The notes: generated by a model not told the origin, from the letters alone. Shown: positions 1 through 9,949, counted from the stretch's first letter. The stretch is 64,000 nt of DNA from Symsagittifera roscoffensis (GCF_963678635.1 NC_087064.1:28624189-28688188), one strand, 5' to 3'. Numbers and translations: made by a program.

Positions 1-2640
1 ATCAACTATAATTTAGCTGTGTTGTGACTCCTTATGGTTAATATCAATGGCTCTAGTTGTCGTGAAAATCTGACACAATCACTGAAGTACAGCGACAAGA
101 AAACTTCCCAACATTAATTTTTTTTCTATCCGCGGACTATCCTTGAACCCCAAATATACGGATCGTTCGAAGTCTAATAAAAAAACGAGGTTAACTTCAA
201 CGCTGCAAGGATATTATCATCTCTCACGCGACGTGATTCACAACAGTATCGCGGCCCACTCCAGCAGCTATTGGCCAACTCAGAATAAAAACCGACTTCT
301 GGGTATTCCCAAAAAATCAATATTCTAAAGAAGCTTCACTCGGAATCAGCTGTAAAAACGTTATTTTTTATACACAAAGACAAGGGACTCCAGATCTCTC
401 GATTGAACTGATGAAAATTAGTATACTTGTTCTTGAAGTTCGGAGAAATCTACTTCTGAGAAAAGACAAGGCGAACACCAATATTGTGTACGAGCTCACG
501 AAATTCACCCTCAAACTGCGATCGACCTTAAATTAGAAGCCAGAATTCTAAAAAACAGCCCCAACTTGCCAGACCTCATTCGAAAGAAGCGATCCAAAAA
601 AAGAAGGCAAACAAGAGACAGAAAGACAGAAGGAAGATTAGAAAACGAAAAGGGGAGAAAAAAAATCAAAACTCGCTTGAGTAAGTGCAATTTTCATCCT
701 TCAAATTCTATCTAATTCCAGTGAATCCGTTGCTAGAAAACCTCAAATTTTAGGAGCCTAATAGAATAAACTGAATTTTTCAATCCCTGTCCCATTCAAA
801 AAATAACCCTCTCCTCCTCCCTATCGACATTTTTGGTCCCAGCGGAGCCGAGATGTACAATTTTGGAATTGCGGAAGGAATCAGTTAACCTGTGCTTGAA
901 CTCGAGTAAAGAAAGAGCTGTAAAACTTTGGTAATAAGGAACTGACACAATTGTTTTTCTTCCCAGTTTCAGTGAATCCGGAGGTGTAAAGCTTTGGAAT
1001 TGCGGAATTGGTTGGATATGCCTTCCCCTGTTTCCCTTGAAAAATAAAAATTTTGCGACATGGACACCGGTAGACATGAAGTTTGCTTTCTCTGCTTCTC
1101 GTGTGGGGCGCACATTACGTAACTGCGAGTCTTCCATTACGGAGACGCTTGATCTAATGGGGCTACGTCAAGTACTGCCAAGCCGAAAATAGAAAAATTG
1201 GGATGTTTTCTTGACTCAGGAAAAAGAACTCATGGAGCACTCATGCACCAATGATAAAATTGAAACCGCATACTTGATCCCAGGGAAAACATTTCCCCTC
1301 AATTTTTCTCCTTACAAAAAAAAACAAATAGAAAAATGGAGAATGGAGATCTTTTTGCAGTCGCAGTGGACTGTAGTCTAGCGGAAACCCCAAGAAAATT
1401 GATCGGAATTGTGATGATTGAGGCAGACGCTTTGTAGCCGAGTTGTAACGATTATGAAGCTACATTCGTTACAGAGCAATTCCCGAGAACCAGGAGGTAT
1501 AACGGGAAAATTTGCTACTGTTCCTGGCTGTCAAAAAGACGTCTCTTCATCCGGTTTCAGGAATCGGGACGGGTACCGGAGAACGACTGCAAATATTTCT
1601 TTTAACAATTTTAAGCTTCTTGGAATGTCCTGAATTGTATGAAATTAACTTCAAGTTCATTTTCAGAGTATGAGAAGCTGGGAGTGGAAGGGGTCTAGGG
1701 ATTTTAGCAGAAGAGTTTTTTGTTAGCAGACCGGTTTTTTGTTAGCAGACCGGTTTTTTAGCAGACTCAGAACAATTATAAAGTGTGAAAGCTAACTTCA
1801 AATGCGGCATTGGCAATTAGCGACCGCTTGCTCCGCTCCGCTTCATTTCAACATGAAAGTTATAGTTCACGATTTTCTTTGTTTTGCCGCTAATTCAGAC
1901 TGTTTTATTTTTAAAATTGATAGTTTTGTTGACAAGTCGCGAGGTAATTGTCTCAAAAGGAGAAACTTCTCCCCAGACTGAGCGTTTTTTGACTCTGTCA
2001 ATCAATTATTTATCACTTTATTACGTTGGTCTGCTAAAAGCCTCAATTTTCACTTTTTACGCTGAAATATTGGTCTGCTAAACGATCGGTCCCCAAATGG
2101 AGAAAAAGGGTTGATCCACCTCCGATGGACATGATAATTTTATCTACAGAACAAAAATAAAAGTATCATAATCACTAAGTAGTAGGCCTGAATTTAGGGG
2201 TGAGCTCGTGGTCTGGGAATACTGAGAACCAGCCATTAGCTCACTATTTTGCATGTAATTTGGATAATTTTAGCGGTTCCACCAATAGCCTTTAAAACGT
2301 AGCGTCTTCGTGGACCCGTTGCTACGAAAACCACAAATTGAACTCGCGTGAAAGAGACGTTGAAAAGCATGTAAAGCTGTGCTTAGACGCTAGCCAGTTT
2401 TAATATAACCTACTTTCATTTTCCGTCGGTATGAACTGCCGGGCGAATGTTACAGAAGAAAATGCGACAAAAGCTTTTGGATCAAAGCGCCCAAACTTCT
2501 AAGGAATGTAAAAACAGATAAGATAATCGACAAAAATACATTTACCAAGCTTAAACAAACGTGCTTCCGAGAAAAATTCAACGAGATTAACTCATGCACA
2601 TAGCGAGTGCTATGCACTTATGGATTCTTAAATAGAAAAA
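1..2640. other. Non-coding, AT-rich sequence with no recognisable gene
   Basis: The open frames here are short and show no family resemblance. The longest, 113 codons on the minus strand at 796-1137, has no domain signature and repeats a QSFT phrase. Several TTTCAG/TCCAG sites look like splice acceptors, but no consistent exon frame could be built between them. I see only the small repeat at 1715-2090, listed separately. Confidence 0.6.
1715..2090. repeat. Short tandem units with inverted counterpart, possible small MITE
   Basis: A 19-bp unit containing GTTAGCAGACC occurs about 2.5 times in tandem at 1715-1766. The reverse complement, GGTCTGCTAAA, occurs twice near 2029 and 2074. The inverted arrangement about 0.3 kb apart suggests the ends of a small non-autonomous DNA element. 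No other copy is visible in the window, so this stays tentative. Confidence 0.35.
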
Positions 2641-2649
2641 GTTTTTGAT

Positions 2650-3040
2650 AAAAAATGATTTTCAAATGTTTTTGCAACTATTTGCATCACAGGATTTTTA
2701 CAATAAACTAATCTAATTGAAAATAAAACATCAGTTTACAAATGTTATTTACAATAATTCACATAAATTTTGATTCTAAACCATTATGTTAAAAACTTAG
2801 CCAATCACAGTTGACCTCTAAATTACTATTCAGATTAAATTACTTTCAACCTCTTAAATTATTTAAACAATTTTTAATTAATTTGTCTGGAAGTTTCTGA
2901 GTCATAGTTTTGATTTAGACATGTACGTTTCAAATAAAAAACAAAAAATTATTTTGGGATTAAATTTTCAGTGTTAACTCCCTGCTCCTAAACTCATCGC
3001 GCGTGTTCAAGCCCGGTTCATCTCTTTCCTGATATTTAGA
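2650..3040 (-). mobile_element. Old PLE tail remnant: GIY-YIG end plus flank
   Basis: Positions 2972-3040 resemble positions 3399-3465, the last codons of the endonuclease ORF of PLE copy A, including the CTCCT..TAAACTC.TCGCGCGTGTT stretch. Below it lies an AT-rich flank with weak similarity to the PLE flanks at 12.28-12.60 kb. This is the first member of the PLE array and is too decayed to carry a frame. Confidence 0.5.
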
Positions 3041-3398
3041 GAATGCGTTAAAATTGTAAATTCAAACAAACGTTTTCTCACATTTTTGTGCATCTTGGGG
3101 TTTTTTAAAAATTCTAAACTATCTGTACAATTTTATCAAAGATCATAAAAAGTGTCATACACATCATAATTTCAAAATTTAGAAAAATTCAACCAATCAA
3201 AACTGTACAAATTTTACTGATATTATGCAACACTTTTTATGTAACAATTTTAAACACTTTGTCACAAGTTTTTGAGAGTTTTTTTACCTTTTTAATTTCT
3301 ACAATTTCGTTTTGTCGCTAAATTTCATGCTAACATGTAAGTTATTTCAAAATTTTTTCTTGTTTTAGCCAGAATTTTTCGATTCTGGAACTATAGCC
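3041..3398 (-). repeat. PLE flanking repeat (pseudo-LTR-like), copy A 3' side
   Basis: This segment matches 6885-7236 over nearly its whole length, so PLE copy A is bracketed by two direct copies of the same about 350-bp sequence. PLEs are known to be flanked by such pseudo-LTRs through partial tandem insertion. It overlaps the last codons of the endonuclease ORF. On the minus strand, 3071-3099 holds a degraded form of the ribozyme-like core described for 6908-6936. Confidence 0.6.
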
Positions 3399-4338
3399 CT
3401 TGTGTCAGCTCCCTACTTCTAAACTCGTCGCGCGTGTTAATTGCCGGTCTCTCTTTCCTAATGTGCAGCGCCTCTAATGTAAGTAATTTGATGCTGCTAG
3501 ACGCCTGGTCGATTATTTTCCATTTAAACTCAGACTTACCACTCTCAATACTACACTGCCTAATATGCTGTCCAACTGGGGTATCCTCTTTTCGGTGTTC
3601 CTCAATCCTTGTGGTGAAATGTTGGACCGTCTGGCCAACATAGATGGATTTGCACCCACAACATTCAAGACTGTACACCACTTTTGATTTCAGTTCACTG
3701 GAAAAGGAGGATTTTAGAGAGGGCATACAAGTTTTCATTTTCCTCGTCGTGAATATTATCTGCGCATTGGTGATATCACGCACTTTTTTTGCTAATGTCT
3801 GACTGTGATTTCCCCTATATTGGACCATCAAGATGGGTGGTGAAACACTGCTATAATCACAGGGCTTCTTTTTCTCAGCCATGTTTTTTTTGTTTTTGCC
3901 CTTTCTGATGATCTTTTCAAGGGCATGGGATGCAACCCGCGACGACCAACTTTCTGGAAATTGGTTATCCAACCAATCCTCACGGTTGATTTTCATAGCT
4001 TTATCATATTCTTGCCATGTTGACGTACTGCGGAAAACCCGGTGAACAGTTCCTTCAATCACACTTCTCTTGTACTGAAGGGGGGCGCAGCTTCTAAAAT
4101 TTAGTATGGTACTTGTATCTGTTGGTTTTTGATACCACCCACAGTTAATTTTCCTGCTTTTGTCGACACTAAATTTTAAGTCCAAAAATGCCAAATTTCT
4201 ATTTGTGTTTGATGTCTCTATTGTGAACTGTAAATTTGGATGTAGTAAGTTTGCAGCTCGTAGCTTTTTTTCAGATTCACCCTTCACTGTTCTCATTATA
4301 TCGTCAACGTAACGGAGAAATAACTTAGCTTGCTGCAC
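3391..4338 (-). pseudogene. PLE copy A ORF2, RT motif C through GIY-YIG endonuclease (315 codons)
   Basis: The frame opens at the RT catalytic motif (FLRYVDDIM, residues 7-15) and runs without a stop through the thumb region to a GIY-YIG nuclease. The nuclease is recognised by VVY (about residue 218) followed about ten residues later by YVGQT, then TR..EH, and the family's distal LEALHIRKERPAINT segment. In a live element this enzyme would nick the target and prime reverse transcription. The upstream part of the ORF is broken, so this is a fragment of a larger protein. The same region in copy B stops within the nuclease. Confidence 0.85.
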
Positions 4339-4353
4339 TGACTTATTTTTCTC

Positions 4354-4539
4354 TCATATTGCGATGCATTTTCTACAGTACCAGACGGTTTCACTCATAT
4401 TTCGATGCTCATCATCTGATATATCACCGCATTTTACGTGATACCAGTTGAAACAGCATTCACATTCTACACCTTTTGACCTGTACGTGACTTTCTTATT
4501 GCACTCGGGACATATTCCGTTAAGATCTTTCTCGGGCAA
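4354..4539 (-). other. PHD-type zinc finger embedded in the PLE RT
   Basis: The 61-codon frame has the C4HC3 ligand pattern: CPEC, then after 12 residues CxxC (within CECC), then four residues to H, HxxC, and a terminal WYCRKC with the aromatic residue typical of PHD fingers. It lies between the GLAMG motif and YVDD of the same RT. The intervening frame is continuous apart from single-base stops. Copy B carries the same finger at 9624-9790, decayed (one stop and the last cysteine changed to arginine), with the other spacing retained. PHD fingers commonly bind histone H3 tails; a chromatin-targeting role here is inference. Confidence 0.75.
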
Positions 4540-4778
4540 AAATATTTCGGGAACATCCCTCGATAGTGCAGTTTCGTACTGCTTCAGTCAAAGATTTGCT
4601 AAAATAACGGCAAGAGATGCCCCCATGGCCAAGCCATCTTTCTGAACGTACCATGTTTCCTTGCACTTGAAATGGACTTGACTAACTGCCATGTATAACA
4701 ATCTCTTCATGGTTTTCCTAGCAATTGATGGCGGTTCATCTTGCTCATAAATTTTTTCAGAGCTGTGTCTATTGCTTC

Positions 4779-6016
4779 TTACTGTGGAACATTTGTATAC
4801 AAACTCTTCACATCTAGAGATATCAAGTTTTCATTGGGCTCAAGATTAGTACTCTTTAAGATTTCTCTCGCAATTAGTGAGTTGGTTTCGATGTTTGCGC
4901 CCTCAGTTTTCTCGAAAAAATTGGCAAGAACCTTGTTCAAGTTATAATAAGAGCTACCAGGCAAGGAGAGGACCGGTCTTAATGGGTTATTCACTTTATG
5001 CACTTTCGCCAACCCTTAAAGCCTGGCGGGTTGTCCCCAGTGGACCTCATCTTTGTAGAGAGATTCTCATTTATTTCGTCTTTTTTCCTCATAGCCAACA
5101 ACTCCTTATTGATGTCTCTTTCTATTTTCAAAACAATCGCATCATTTGTTCCTTTACTTTTGCTGAATTGATTTGAATCTAATGTATCCGACTTGTTCTC
5201 GTAGGTGTCCTTCCTCATTACACAAAAACCCACGCCATTTTCATACGGTATTGCAACTAATTCATTACTCTTCAGGTACTTTCGGGCCTTCTGAATGCCT
5301 TTGTCAGATGGTGTTTGTTTCACCCTTTTGGCGTAGGCTTTTGCCACAGCATCGATCTCACAAAAGGCCTCCCCGGGGACTTTACAATTTTTGAGATCCG
5401 ATAGAAAGGTGTCAATGTCGGCGAGAAAGTGTGTCTCATTATATTTATCCCTGAGGGGATGTTTCGGCTCTAATGCCAACACTTGTTCTACCCAATTTGT
5501 TAATTCAACATCATCAAGAGCTCTCACCGAACCCTCACTTTGCTTCACTAGAGGTCGGTCTTGCCTTTGTGATAGTTTCATTAGCCTATTCTGATGGGTC
5601 TCTTTGACTTTTGTTGTTTGTCTTTGTCCCCTAAGACTTGAGTATTTAATTACCGAAGGCCAAAATTTCTCATTTACACCCCTCTGTACTGCGCCTCTCG
5701 CCCTTTCTTTTTTGACTTCAACCTTTTTCTCATCTGTCCTTGCCTTGTTCATCTCCGTTCTCACAAGTTTAGTCTGAAAACTGTGTACCGTTTGGTTCAA
5801 AAACACCCCATTTTCCGTTACCCTGAACCTCAACAAATCAGGTATAATGTCGTTTTCTAGACAAGCTCTGAAAATTTTATCACGTTGGTGACAGTTGATA
5901 AGTTTAACACATATGGACGCATAATTACGGACTAGTTTCCAAATTAGTTTGCTTTTGAAAGTCCAAATCAAGATTGGAGATGGGAGTACAACTGTGTTCA
6001 TTGGTTTGCAGGCCAC
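4779..6016 (-). pseudogene. PLE copy A ORF2, N-terminal region and RT palm
   Basis: The 341-codon frame (6016-4991) holds the PLE N-terminal region, including an FRACLENDIIPDLLRFRV segment like that of other PLEs and a basic stretch rich in KK/ER. A second frame (5012-4779) continues with LAKVHKVNNPLRPVLS and motif A (ISLDVKSLYTNVP). The two overlap because one base is missing just before LAKVHK. The same frameshift is present in copies B and C. A stop follows the VPQ of motif A. Function would be RNA-templated DNA synthesis in the nucleus; this copy cannot make it. Confidence 0.8.
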
Positions 6017-6124
6017 GAGGAATGAACCTCACGTGACACCAAGCAACACAAATAACCCAAGTTTAACTCACCCTCTCCGTTGAAGCCTCCTCGTCAGTCG
6101 GACCAACAGTTTCTTCGCCTCTGT

Positions 6125-6715
6125 TCACCAGTCTTCTTTTCTGCGCCCCCCTTCTCGATTGAGATTTTTTTTCGTGTTTGAACGAAGCCTGGACAAAACA
6201 GCTGGCAGGTTGTCTTTGTGTTCGAACACAATCCGCAAAGACTTTAGCTCCAGCTGGACGTCCTGGTGCAGTGCCTGATATTCCTTGACCAGCTCCGTTC
6301 TTCTCTTCTTCTTTGAAATGAGACACTTCATTATAGGAATGACAAGAATACCCGAGCCGATCAGCTGGTTCCTGATATCCGGTGTACCGTTTCTCTGACA
6401 GTATACAACTGAGCTGATAATTGTCAGTGTCTTCAGGATTTCTGTCAATTCCTCTGCAATGTAAGCTCTGTAATCGTTTGCGCGGTGGCTGTTGATAGAA
6501 ATATTGATGATGTCGTGCCACACAACCACTTGACGTTTTTCTGCTAGAGGTGCCCTGCAGAGTAGGCTTGCGAGGTTCTTCTGTGGTTTCGTGGTGTTCG
6601 GGTTTAAAAAAAGACCCAGAATAGCCAAAATTTTGGGCAGAATTTGTTCCTTTTTGGGTTGCTAAGTTGCTCCAGGCTGTGGTAGAGGGAGCTAGCTGCT
6701 ACAATTGTAGACTAT
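6125..6715 (-). pseudogene. PLE copy A ORF1 (accessory protein)
   Basis: The 167-codon frame carries WHDIINISINSH, an IVYCQRNGTPDIRNQL segment and a basic, KR-rich C-terminus. I know similar WHD..NNS / AIVYCQR proteins next to invertebrate retroelement ORFs but cannot name the family. Copies B and C have a longer N-terminus (MVYIV.ASSLYHSLEQLSNPEKEQF). In copy A an extra base separates that part from the rest. A second frame across the same DNA (6063-6521, 152 codons) is also open. Confidence 0.6.
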
Positions 6716-6829
6716 TTCAATTCTAACATGGTAAAATAGTAAAAGATTTTTCCTCTAAAAGATTTCTCCGCTAAAACATGGGAAAAAAATTAAATTAGGT
6801 CTCCTTGTAGGAGAAACTGTAATTGAGAA

Positions 6830-7236
6830 TTTGCTCAACGCCGTAGTGTTTCAAAGTTTTACATCTTAATGTTTTGAGAATGCGTTAAAATTGTAAATTC
6901 AAACAAACGTTTTCGCAAACTTTTGTGCATCTTCAGGTTTTAAAAATTTTAAACTATCTGTACAAAATAAAATGATCACAGATTAAAAAAGTGTCATACA
7001 CATCATTATTTCGAAATTTATAAAATTCAACCAATCAAAACTTTACAAATTTTACTGAAAACATGTAACAACTGTTATGTAACATTTTTAAACATTTTGT
7101 CACAAACTTCTTAGAGTTTTCACCTTTTTTGTTTTTACAATTTCGTTTTGTAGCTAATTTTTACGCTAACAGGTAAGTTATTTCAAAATTGTTTCTTGTT
7201 TTAGCCAGAAATTTTTGATTCTGGAACTATAGCATT
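6830..7236 (-). repeat. PLE flanking repeat, copy A 5' side, with ribozyme-like core
   Basis: This matches 3041-3398. On the minus strand 6936-6908 reads CTGAAGA, then a GCACA-type stem-loop ending in GC, then GAAAACG. That resembles the hammerhead ribozyme order CUGANGA - stem II - GAAA, followed by the palindrome AAACGTTT. PLEs are known to carry minimal hammerheads in their pseudo-LTRs. An extra U after CUGAAGA and one mismatch in stem II make activity uncertain. Confidence 0.5.
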
Positions 7237-7272
7237 AGTGTCAATAGTTCCAGAATTGAACTATTGACACTA
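7219..7272. repeat. Two mutually exclusive 12-bp hairpins at a flank junction
   Basis: TTCTGGAACTAT (7219-7230) pairs with ATAGTTCCAGAA (7244-7255), and TAGTGTCAATAG (7236-7247) pairs with CTATTGACACTA (7261-7272), both perfectly. The site is where a PLE flank in one orientation meets an inverted flank. Related but imperfect junctions lie near 12.83, 16.81 and 20.05 kb. Confidence 0.75.
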
Positions 7273-7430
7273 AGACTCTGTAATTGTTTTCCTAAAACTG
7301 TTTTCCTAAAACTGTACAGATAGCTTAGAAGTTTTAAAACCTGAAGATGCACAAAAATTGGGGAAAACGTAAGTTTGAATTAACAATTTTATTGGATTTT
7401 TTCCTGATATGTATTGCATTTAGTGTTAAA
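7237..7430 (+). repeat. Inverted PLE flank fragment
   Basis: The segment reads as a reverse complement of the 6.85-7.24 kb flank, so a ribozyme-like CTGAAGA core appears on the plus strand at 7341-7370. Similar plus-strand copies occur at 12.84-13.0, 16.83-16.98 and 20.07-20.22 kb. Each is followed by a PLE-2 fragment. Confidence 0.55.
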
Positions 7431-8190
7431 TGTTTGTTTGGTTGTTTGACCTATCTATAATTTCTCAAATAAGATCTGCGCTTTTTCTATCAAGACTGCA
7501 TTGCTGAAGGTGAAGGCCTACCGGCGAGTCTTCAATCTAATGTCCCTCAATTCTAGTGGTCAAATTTCGAACAGTTTGTCCGACATAGATGAAATTGCAT
7601 TCGCTTGATGACAATTTATAAACCACTCTTGACATGCGGTCAAAATAAAATGCTGACTTTAGTGATGATCAACATGGTTCTAGTTTTCTTGTGGTGGAAA
7701 CCACTTGAGCGTTAATTAAATTTCGTAACCTGCTTGCAAAATATTGGCTTTGGTTATCTCAATATTGCGCCATCAGCATTGGGGGCTTCACATCCTTTGG
7801 TGATTGAGTTGAAAAACTCCTCTCACTATGCAGGGCTTGCTCTTATTCTTGATGACTTTGCACAGGGCGTCTGCCGCCACCTTTCCGGAGCAAATTTCAG
7901 AGTACTGATTTGTCAGCCATTGCGCTTTATTAGCTTCCATAGCCTTATCAAATTGCCCTTTGAAGTTTGGGGGAGACTCCTGGCTGTACAGCTTCTGTAA
8001 GGCAATTTCAATTGCTTTCTTCAGAGGAACATCAGTGTACAAACTTTTCACATTAAAAAATATTATTGTTACATCCGGATCTAGAGAATTGTTTTCAATT
8101 GTTTCTCTGGCATCTTTAGTACTGGTTTCAATAATGGCTCCATCAATATTGTCAAACAACTTCCCAAGCGTTTTGAATCTGAAATACCCT
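7430..8190 (-). mobile_element. PLE-2 fragment with internal deletion
   Basis: A second PLE subfamily. Positions 7640-7550 (minus) encode the GIY-YIG segment RVVYKLSSS...FIYVGQTVR. Positions 8159-7788 encode motif A (FFNVKSLYTDVP) joined almost directly to a thumb-like segment (FDKAMEANKAQWLTNQYSE). The RT centre including YVDD is missing. The fragments at 12.99-13.13, 17.00-17.44 and 20.24-21.00 kb belong to the same subfamily, and 20.6-20.85 kb has the same deletion joint. Confidence 0.7.
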
Positions 8191-8892
8191 GATAAAACTC
8201 AATTTCATGCCAGATGAAAACTGAGGGCTGAAAACCCTAGAACACTTGTCCTCTAGCCTATACTATTACTCTTAATTTCGTTTTTTTTTGGTTAAAACCT
8301 TTTGCATAAATTGTTTTGGCTTATTATTTTTGACTTGATGGGTTATTTTTGCGTCGTTTGAAAAGAACTATAGCTTTTTGTTCTTTGATGTGTCTCCGGT
8401 GGTTGGGACCGGGCGTTCAGGTTTTGAGTGTTAAACTTTTTCTCACCAAAACGGGTTAACCTGGCTTAATTGCCGCTCGAAAAATGGTTCTGAAGACTCG
8501 ACGATTGTAGTTGTGGGCGTTTTTTCATTTATAAGGAAAAAATATTTTATTTGTTTGGTTGCTTGCAAGGTTATGTTTGTGTTTTTTCTGCACATAGTGA
8601 AATGGTCAAGATGGGTGATGGTGAGATGGGAATGGTATTTGGAAATTGGATGGGGTTTACTGTTCACTTATGGTAAAGTATGTTGGAAAGAATTTAGATT
8701 TATCTTAGCTAAGTACATTTTGAAAATATATAGATTAAACTACATACAAATTATACACTGCCTGTTGTTGTGTCATTTGTATGATTGTAACACACGAACG
8801 GGAAATTCAGTGTTTTTGTAAAAATGCGCTTTTCCCAATAGTAACAAGGATGGCCAGTTAGGGTGCAAGTAGCACAGAATGATCCGACAATT
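8190..8892. repeat. 0.7 kb non-coding repeat, copy 1
   Basis: The sequence starts with a TTTCATGCCAGATGAAAACTG phrase (8201 onward) and ends with a GGCCAG..GTGCAAGTAGCACAGAATG block. It recurs at 13.37-14.02 and 21.00-21.73 kb. It has no domain-bearing frame. Its right end abuts the truncated nuclease of PLE copy B at about 8893. A related right-end block also occurs near 57.69 and 58.39 kb, so this may be a non-autonomous element rather than PLE sequence. Confidence 0.7.
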
Positions 8893-8999
8893 TATGCACC
8901 CACAACATTCAAGACTGTACACCACTTTTGATTTCAGTTCACTGGAAAAGGAGGATTTTAGAGAGGGCATACAAGTTTTCATTTTTCTCGTCGTGAATA

Positions 9000-9623
9000 T
9001 CAACTGCGAATTGATGATATCGCGCAGTTTTTTGCTAATGTTTGACTGTGATTCCCCCTATATTGGACCATCAAGATGGGTGGTGAATCACTGGCATAAT
9101 CACAAGGCTTCTTTTTCTCAGCCATGTTCTTTTTGTTTTTGACCTTCCTGATGATCTTTTCTAGGGTATGGGATGCAACACGCGACGACGAACTTTCCGG
9201 ATATTGGTTATCCAACCACTCCTCACGGTTGATTTTCATAGCTTTATCATATTCTTGCCATGTTGACGTACTGCGGAAAACCCGGTGAACAGTTCCTTCA
9301 ATCACACTTCTCTTGTACTGAAGGGGAGCGCAGCTTCTAAAATTTAGTATGGTACCTGTATCTGTTGGTTTTTGATACCACCCACAGTTAATTTTCCTGC
9401 CTTTGCCAACACTAATTTTTAAATCTAAAAATGCCAAATTTCCGTTTGTGTTTGGTGTCTCTTTTGTGAAGTGTAAACTTGGATGTAGTAAGTTTGCAGC
9501 CCATAGCACTTTTTCAGGTTCACCCTTCACTGTTCTCATTATATCGTCAACGTAACGGAGAAATAACTTAGCTTGCTGCACTGACTCATTTTTCTCTCTT
9601 ATTGCGATGCGTTTTCTACACAA
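9000..9623 (-). pseudogene. PLE copy B ORF2, RT motif C and thumb
   Basis: The 207-codon frame is continuous from the end of the PHD finger (CRKRIAIREKNESVQQ) through FLRYVDDIMRTVKGE into the thumb. This shows that the finger and motif C belong to one reading frame. It stays very close to copy A (for example STWQEYDKAMKINRE) and breaks just before the nuclease. Confidence 0.8.
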
Positions 9624-9949
9624 CCAGACGGTTTCACTTATATTTCGATACTCATCATCTGATATATCACCGCATTATACGTGATACCAGTTGAAACAGC
9701 ATTGACATTCTACACCTTTTGACCTGTACGTGACTTTCTTATTGCACTCGGGACATATTCCGATGAGATCTTTCTCGGGCAAAAACATTTCGGGAATATC
9801 CCTCGATAGTGCAGTTTCTTACTGCTTCAGCCAAAGATTTGCTAAAATAACGGCAAGAGATGCCCCCATTGCCAAGCCATCTTTCTGAACGTACCATGTT
9901 TCCTTGCACTTGATTTGGACTTGACTAACTGCCATGTTCAACAATCTCT

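Larger units (their letters stand above)
3391..6720 (-). mobile_element. Penelope-like retroelement copy A (most complete, decayed)
   Basis: Read on the minus strand, the order is ORF1 (6715-6125), ORF2 N-terminal region (6016-4991), RT palm with SLDVKSLYTNVP (5012-4779), the conserved GLAMG motif (about 4640-4605), a PHD-type zinc finger (4539-4354), RT motif C YVDD (about 4311-4297) and a GIY-YIG endonuclease (about 3690-3391). RT joined to a C-terminal GIY-YIG nuclease defines endonuclease-bearing PLEs. The copy is dead: it has a frameshift near 5010, an in-frame stop just after the VPQ of motif A, a TGA near 4588, a stop after the zinc finger, and a one-base insertion at the ORF1 start. 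The flanking direct repeats are at 3041-3398 and 6885-7236. Confidence 0.85.

Noticed and set aside
796-1137. 113-codon minus-strand frame as a gene
   Set aside because: No domain, no homolog recognised, and it contains an internal sequence repeat that explains its length.
4877-5594. Plus-strand frames opposite the PLE ORF2 (for example 4877-5176, 5391-5594), recurring at 10.1-10.8, 14.2-14.9 and 17.5-18.2 kb
   Set aside because: They recur only because the minus-strand PLE coding sequence is repeated. They lack any domain and are antisense shadows.
3041-7236. LTR retrotransposon
   Set aside because: The flanks are direct repeats, but the coding part is PLE-type RT plus GIY-YIG. No gag, protease, integrase or RNase H was seen.
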